From Flaccisagitta enflata (lineage: Eukaryota > Chaetognatha > Sagittoidea > Aphragmophora), in the NCBI GenBank assembly GCA_965153355.1, contig OZ231126.1:5518001-5582000 (forward strand): 64,000 nucleotides of DNA, given 5' to 3'. Numbering within the stretch: position 1 is the first letter of the stretch; the number at the start of each line of letters is the position of its first letter. The position numbers were made by a program, and so were the translations under genes. Below are positions 59,501-64,000 of the stretch, in pieces. The notes under the pieces were generated by a model that was not told the origin of the DNA, did not search any database, and saw nothing but the letters and a program-made list of their open reading frames with translations.

Positions 59501-62500
59501 TTTCCTTATTAAGAGCATTACTGCCCCAGCCCAACCGTCTACGACTGTCCAGCCATGTATTTGGCCTTATTTATAGTGAATCTGCAATCAGTTTTAAAAA
59601 TCTTCATTTCAAAAATTTGTATTTCCTTTACTCGTTGCCGATTATGATGGTTGAGAACCAAGCCAAGAATTTTGAACAATGTTTTTTTTCTGTTAACCAC
59701 ATGATAGCAAATGGACTTTGCAACAATATGGCGCTGTGGTGAGATGTCTATCTGCAGGAAAAAATTGGTCCACTTTGCAAAACATATTTATTACGCCTCG
59801 GGTTTGCCCAGGTGGATTGTGGTATGGAGAGTCAAAGTTTTTTTGTCAGCTTACCCTACTGGTTTTCTGGCTGACATATTATCCTGCCCGTTAGGTTTGA
59901 CAAATCTACCTCCACTTTCTACTGGATGCCCTTTGGAGAAACTGGATGCAAGCAGATGTTCCATTATGGCACTTCACCCCTCATTCTTTAAGAAGGGCAT
60001 ACAAGTTGATCTTCGCAACAATCAAATATCAGAATTACCACGTAATAAAACGCTGCAGTATCTTCAAGAGGGTGGCTCCCTTGAAAAGAAAGAAAATGAT
60101 GTCTCTTTTATTGCCTTAGAAAACAATCCACTGGTATACCCACCCCAACATATCTATGAAAACGGTATTCCTTCCATTATCTCCTACATCTCAAAACATG
60201 ATAATGTACTTGTTGACCCGAATGATTTTTCCCTGTTACTCATTGGTAGTCAAACGGCTGGAAAATCCTCGCTAGGGCTCACATTCGCAGGTATAATTCC
60301 AGATGCCAGTGCCATTGAACCTGATGACCGTACTCATGCTTTTGATACCTACCCATCGTCATTGGACTCTGTCAATGTCACAATGATTGATCTTGGGGGT
60401 CATAAAGAGTATGAATCATGTCTTGCTGTACTTGGACGTAATGGGGGACTTTATGTAGGTGTTATCAACCCAAGGGATATTGAAAGCAATGAGAATTTGT
60501 ACCTTTCTCTTTGGTCATGGGTTGAAAAAGTGCTAGATGGTGCAGACCAGCCGCATTTTGTTTTTGTTGTTTCCAAATCTGATCTAGCAGGATTGGAGAA
60601 AAAATCGTCATGTTTTTCAGCAGAAAAATACAAGGGTCAAAAGATGATTGAGTTCCAGCAAAAACTTATTCAATTTCTTGATGTAAAACAAGAACAGTTA
60701 CAAATGGTCAGACAACTAAGGGAGGAGCAGCTGAAGGTTGAAATAAAAGAAATAGAGAAGGAAATGGGAGAACACGAGAGTGACAAAAGTCATGTTAACA
60801 TGTTGGAACATAAGAGACAAATTTTGGACAAAAAATTGAGCAACCAATCCCAAAAAGTAAAGTGTCAACCGAACTTCAACACTGACTGCATAACCTTTGT
60901 CAGTTCCTTGGAGAAAGTAGGATTTTCTCAATTCAAGAAGAACCTGAAAAAAGTGATATCCAGAACATCAAAGGTCAAATTGCAGGCCAGCTGGATAGAA
61001 ACTGTTGAGCTATTGTTCTCTCACTATCAACAAGAACCTTATGTCAAGTTCATTGACTTACTGAGAGATTCAAACCTTGAAGAAGAGGATTTAGAGGAGA
61101 TGCTGACAGCTCTTTGCGTGATGGGTCGCATTGTGTGGGCCAATACTGAAGACAGGAAGAGAATTATTTTCCATCGACTCAACATTCTCTCACTCATGAT
61201 GAAATGTATTTTCTTCCATGGAATGGAATGGGTTTTTCCCATTTTTGCCAATCAGGTAAAAATATCCCTAAGATTATTGAAACAACGCTATGAGCAAGGT
61301 CAATTGCCGATGGAACTGATCAGATCTATGTTTGTCCATGTGAGCAAAAACTTTGACAAGTTGGTTCCTTGTGTAGCGGTTTCATACCAAGGATTACAGA
61401 TTAAACAGCTGGAGGGCGACATGGAAAAAGTGTTTTTGTCTTTCATAAAAACACTTGAAGCGTTAAATATGATCATGGCTTTAGATGATAAGGTTGGGGG
61501 AATGGAAATGTGTTTTGTTCCTAACCTGATCTTCAAAAGACCAGGTATTGCAGATAATCTGTGCATGTTGCACAACGTTTGCAAATTGCCTTGTTATGAA
61601 TTGGAGATTTCCATCAGTTTTAACTCTGCCCTCTGCAAAAACCGATTTTCGAAAATTTGCATAAGCTTCACAAAAGTGACCAAGTCAATATCTGCCATGA
61701 CAAATGAAAAGCTCGACATTAAAGCACAAGAGGGTGCGATGTTGGCTCAAATTGGGCACATTCAACTTCTGTTGAAATGCTATCTATTTCACTCTGAAAA
61801 AGATGCATTATTATTGTCAGTAAGAATAACTGAAGAAAATATAATCCCAGAAACTGCGTGGGTCATTCTGAAAGAGGTGGCATGCAAACTAACTTTGGAA
61901 GATGCTGACTGCCGACTAGTTTGCCCCTCTGCTGTATCAAAAGAACATTGCCATCATGGGGACTTTGTTACAGAACCAATGTTCCCCTCCACGCCTTTGG
62001 AAGTTGTACAAGAAACACCATCTTATTATGGACGCAAGATTAAGTGTCCAAATACTGTAGATATGAAAAACTGCTTTCCCTCTCATTTGGCAGTCAAAAT
62101 ACAGAAACAAATCTATAAAAAGAAGGGCGTTACAATTTCATCATTGGCGGGTGAGAAACCGTCGCATGAGAACCTAGAAATAATCAATTTGCTCTCGGTT
62201 ATTTTCAAAGTTCCCCTGTCCAAACCAGATCATGATCAAAATTATCTACTAAGACTGCCTGTTTTCAAAACCAACGTTGACAAGTTCCTCCACTTTGTTC
62301 AGCCCGTAAGGCAGAAACTTGATGACATGACCAAATGCACTGACCACGAAGATGGATGTTGTTGTTTCTCAGATGAGTACATCAACCTTTTCTGCCTTCT
62401 TGAAGAGAACGGTTTGATTGTAACTGATGGAGATTGGAAAGCCAAGATGCGACCAATACTTGAGAAGCACCCAGAATATGCAAAGAGGGAATCATGTGAC

Positions 62501-63292
62501 GGAAAATCTAGAAGCGTTGTTGCATTGGTCAGACTGCTCAGAAATCTTTCAGCTCACAAAGACCCTGAAGATCTCAATCATTCTTTATTCACAGAGATTA
62601 TCGAGGAGCTTGATTGGACCATCATGCACTGCTTTTCATTTTGGGCTAAAAATGTCCTGAAATCAAACTATACCCTCATTGTTTTTGCCGACACATATCA
62701 AAAACTTGAAAAAAATACAGTCGAGGAACGACTGACTAATGGTACACTAGAAAAACCCACAGACGCAATATTCATTGTTCAAGTTCGCAGCAAAGTTGGG
62801 ATAAGCAAAAACACAGTTTTTTTCAAAGATACAACCAAAACAGTGGATGATTTGGTGAGGGAAACCCACCAACAAATTGGTGTTCCCATGCGTAAGAGGA
62901 TAAGTTACATGGGCATATATGAACCAACTGTTTCATCCACTCCAACAACAGCATTAATCCCAGTCTTGCAACCTTCAGCTAATCTTGCAGATCTTAAACT
63001 TGACACCCTTAAGCCACATCTGATAAGAATCGAGGAGGAGCAGATCTGCTTACAAATCAAACTTCAGTACAATGACACTGAAGAAGATATGGAGATGAGG
63101 CTTTGGTCAGATGAGAAATTTGGAGTGGTTAAGGATCATATTGAAGACCACACTGGAGAAGAGCTCAGACTCTTCAAAGATGGGATTGTCATCAAGAATA
63201 CAGCAACCATTGGATCCATTTGCATTGATGATTTCCAAATACTTGCCATGGATAGTGATGCAAGGAAGAGATTCTTTGCTAGGTTTCAATGA
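50561..63292 (+). CDS. LRR-ROC-COR (Roco) protein with HEPN-like and ubiquitin-like tail
   Basis: Exons 50561-52172 and 59850-63292 join in phase 1 (TCAG/GTGAGA donor; TTTTTTTGTCAG acceptor) to 1684 residues. Leucine-rich repeats fill about 60-640, mostly as alternating pairs (LDISxCDIxTLPDNLFQH and VNLSGMKNLxSIP) of about 44 residues. The ROC GTPase has P-loop GSQTAGKS (670-677), DLGG (718-721) and SKSD (779-782). A Lys/Glu-rich coiled coil (about 797-868) separates this G4 motif from a G5-like FVSS (about 886). A COR-like part follows (about 910-1240). Near 1350-1480 a helical segment carries RNLSAH (1435-1440), an R-x4-H motif typical of HEPN domains. Residues about 1505-1684 look like two ubiquitin-like folds. 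There is no kinase domain, unlike LRRK. It may be a nucleotide-switched sensor with an RNase or ubiquitin-linked output (inference). Extra exons in the 7.7-kb intron are possible. Confidence 0.8.
52281..53258 (+). mobile_element. HINE-like element split by a TA-type MITE
   Basis: TTTTTA at 52281-52286 and GTTGCATGCTACACAACTC from 53064 are the two pieces of the normal HINE start TTTTTAGTTGC. The inserted 775-bp MITE took the TA of that start as target. The rest continues to the 3' GCACGCGACT near 53240. Confidence 0.75.
52287..53061. mobile_element. 775-bp palindromic Tc1/mariner-type MITE
   Basis: Ends CAGGGTGTCCCA and TGGGACACCCTG, flanked by TA on both sides (52285-52286, 53062-53063). 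The inverted ends match for about 125 bases, and weaker pairing continues to the centre near 52660, so the whole element folds back. No transposase frame. Confidence 0.85.
53285..53424 (+). mobile_element. HINE-like element, shortest type
   Basis: 5' AGTCGCGGACACGCGACT, GTCGGTCGGTGAG, ATTATTGCTCCTGCCAAACC, 3' GTCCGCAACT (one substitution from exact inversion), tail TGTATCCGGCCTTG. Confidence 0.75.
53667..54342. mobile_element. foldback element FB4 with GAGGCCTGAGAGGC core
   Basis: Outer GGTCACCGATACCCGTTGCC, arms GCAGCGGCCCCAAAGGGGAC / GTCCCCTTTGGGGCCGCTGC and GTCCTGTAGAACACAGGGGG with its partner, around roughly 20 imperfect 20-21-bp units (TTTGAGGCCTGAGAGGC). Confidence 0.85.
54590..54796 (-). 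mobile_element. HINE-like element, full copy
   Basis: Minus strand: GGTCGCGTGCTACGTGACTC, GTCC/GTTGG array, CACTTAACTTTCTTTTGGC, CTGCCCAAGTGATCAAGTGA, 3' GCACGCGAC, tail GCCGTGTATCCGGCCTTGTT. Confidence 0.75.
55090..55222 (-). mobile_element. HINE-like fragment, AAGTCATTT core
   Basis: Minus strand 3' part only: AAGTCATTTAAAGTCATCTT units, CCCGCACGCGACTTATAGG, GTTGGCC. It matches the 3' part of the element at 47459-47813. Confidence 0.6.
55493..57910. mobile_element. TA-flanked palindromic MITE, itself interrupted
   Basis: Ends GGGCCAACGGTTTTTGCATC and GATGCAAAAACCATTGGCCC, each bordered by TA (55491-55492, 57911-57912). The halves are inverted copies centred near 57180. Without the 995-bp insertion at 55799 the element is about 1.42 kb. 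Confidence 0.85.
55799..56793. mobile_element. 995-bp Tc1/mariner-type MITE nested in a palindrome arm
   Basis: Ends CAGTGCGGCTCAAAAAAAAG and CTTTTTTTTGAGCTGCACTG with TA on both sides (55797-55798, 56794-56795). The opposite arm of the host palindrome, near 57598-57622, carries the uninterrupted site (TCAAATCTAAACAAAAAATG). The interior is itself roughly palindromic. No transposase frame. Confidence 0.9.
57939..58509. mobile_element. second palindrome, about 570 bp
   Basis: CGCCCAGAGCTTGACGC at the left and GCGTCAAGCTCTGGGCG at the right. Arms match over about 250 bases each (for example TTTCATGACCCTGATGG and its partner), centred near 58205. No TA flank is evident. Confidence 0.8.
58892..59112 (+). 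repeat. dispersed repeat carrying TTAGGG array, copy 2
   Basis: Same flanks as 24731-24950. The array (about 58936-58995) reads GGGTTAGGGTTAGGG with GGGGTAGGG variants. Confidence 0.8.
59442..59571 (+). mobile_element. HINE-like element, decayed short type
   Basis: CAGTCATGGACACGCGACTC, GTTGGTTGG, CATTACTGCCCCAGCCCAAC, 3' GTCTACGACT, tail CCATGTATTTGGCCTTATTT. The stem has several mutations. Confidence 0.65.
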
Positions 63293-63301
63293 TTAGTCTT
63301 A

Positions 63302-63305
<4 letters not shown>

Positions 63306-63370
<65 letters not shown>
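63306..63370. repeat. (GA)n(CA)n microsatellite
   Basis: Begins about 13 bases after the Roco stop codon, so it is probably in the 3' UTR. Confidence 0.9.
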
Positions 63371-63617
63371 GACAGACAGAGACAGACAGAGATTTTGTAT
63401 TTTGAAAGTGAAAATCAATTTTGTGAACCATCAACTAAAGGCAGCTTTTTCCCCCACCCACAGATGATTTTGGATTTCTTGGACTGGTGATCTTCATATA
63501 CTATCAGTCTGAATGGACGCAAATCAAGCCAATGTTTATCTCGACATAACCTTTGATTCTTCTACTAATTTCGGCGTTTCATATTGACTTGGATGTTTTC
63601 CATTACATAAATTTCTC

Positions 63618-63992
63618 CTAAGTTTTAGAAATCATTTGTTTCTTCATAAAATTGGTACAAGTATTGTAAAGAGGGTTAGTGTCAAACATGGTATTATAAA
63701 GAGAATGATAGACAGACTTAGGCTTATAAATAGACATTATCACTTCAGTCAACTTCAAGAGGGCATCATACATAAATGCAGGAATGTTTTTAATAGAATT
63801 GACTGATGTATTAACGGACCACCATTCGCACAGGATGACCCAGTAAATGGTTAAGTGATTAACAAATTCTTTAGATTTGAACCTGAGAATATAAGGAGTG
63901 GGTGGCGCCATACATTGATGAATATAACAGTAATTTACGGTAAGTGCATCACTCGATACAAATGGGGAGTAGGGGGATCTGTTCCATTGCAT
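63618..63992 (-). CDS. unrecognised open frame at window edge
   Basis: A 124-codon minus-strand frame of ordinary composition, rich in aromatic residues (contains HLTIYWVILCEWWS and PAFMYDALLKLTEV). It may start at an ATG near 63992 or continue from outside. I recognise no family; it could be part of a transposon or an exon of a gene beyond the edge. Confidence 0.25.
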   Translation of the reverse strand: MQWNRSPYSPFVSSDALTVNYCYIHQCMAPPTPYILRFKSKEFVNHLTIYWVILCEWWSVNTSVNSIKNIPAFMYDALLKLTEVIMSIYKPKSVYHSLYNTMFDTNPLYNTCTNFMKKQMISKT

Positions 63993-64000
63993 TAGAAAGG

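Noticed and set aside
59711-59849. N-terminal part of the long Roco frame starting at the ATG at 59711
   Set aside because: The LRR exon ends in phase 1 and joins in frame only at the acceptor before 59850; the upstream part lacks LRR character. The acceptor at 59757 gives the wrong phase.

Overview
The window reads as nuclear DNA of an invertebrate metazoan that I cannot place further. Genes are spliced with GT-AG introns. The recognisable protein families (SUEL/rhamnose-binding lectin domain, androglobin-like, INPP5K-like 5-phosphatase with SKICH domain, LRR-Roco GTPase) are animal or eukaryotic. Most of the sequence is microsatellite, minisatellite, foldback and short non-autonomous transposon DNA. 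Most long open frames here are runs of CT, GA, CAA, GAT or TTACATAC repeats and are not genes.

Layout. 1-19.3 kb: repeats only. These are a foldback element at the edge, a dimeric GGATCC-containing tandem repeat that returns in opposite orientation at 11.4-12.4 kb, GAAGCG minisatellites, a pair of identical 356-bp direct repeats enclosing 4.1 kb, and many dispersed elements. 19.36-31.46 kb (+): a four-exon gene whose phases all fit, for a 465-residue type II membrane protein with a C-terminal eight-cysteine SUEL lectin domain. Its introns hold a 4.55-kb terminal-inverted-repeat element full of TTACATAC satellite, a 0.88-kb tandem duplication and a 5'-truncated non-LTR retrotransposon. 33.97-45.71 kb (-): eight phase-compatible exons of an androglobin-like gene, incomplete at both ends. 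39.87-42.46 kb (+): an INPP5K-like phosphatase gene nested inside one of its introns. 50.56-63.29 kb (+): a two-exon LRR-ROC-COR gene with an unusual tail (HEPN-like RNLSAH motif, then two ubiquitin-like segments). Its single 7.7-kb intron is packed with nested palindromic elements.

Three things stand out. First, the Roco protein combines LRR sensor, GTPase with a coiled-coil inserted between G4 and G5, HEPN-like and ubiquitin-like parts, an architecture that suggests an innate-immune switch. Second, in all three genes with several introns, exon ends carrying a splice donor have been locally duplicated (89-bp, 77/84-bp, 178-bp and 34-bp copies), in one case making in-frame 36-nt candidate microexons. 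Third, nearly 30 copies of a DINE-1/HINE-like (Helentron-type) short element have subterminal inverted repeats that change together at both ends. All assignments are from reading the sequence; no database search was possible.
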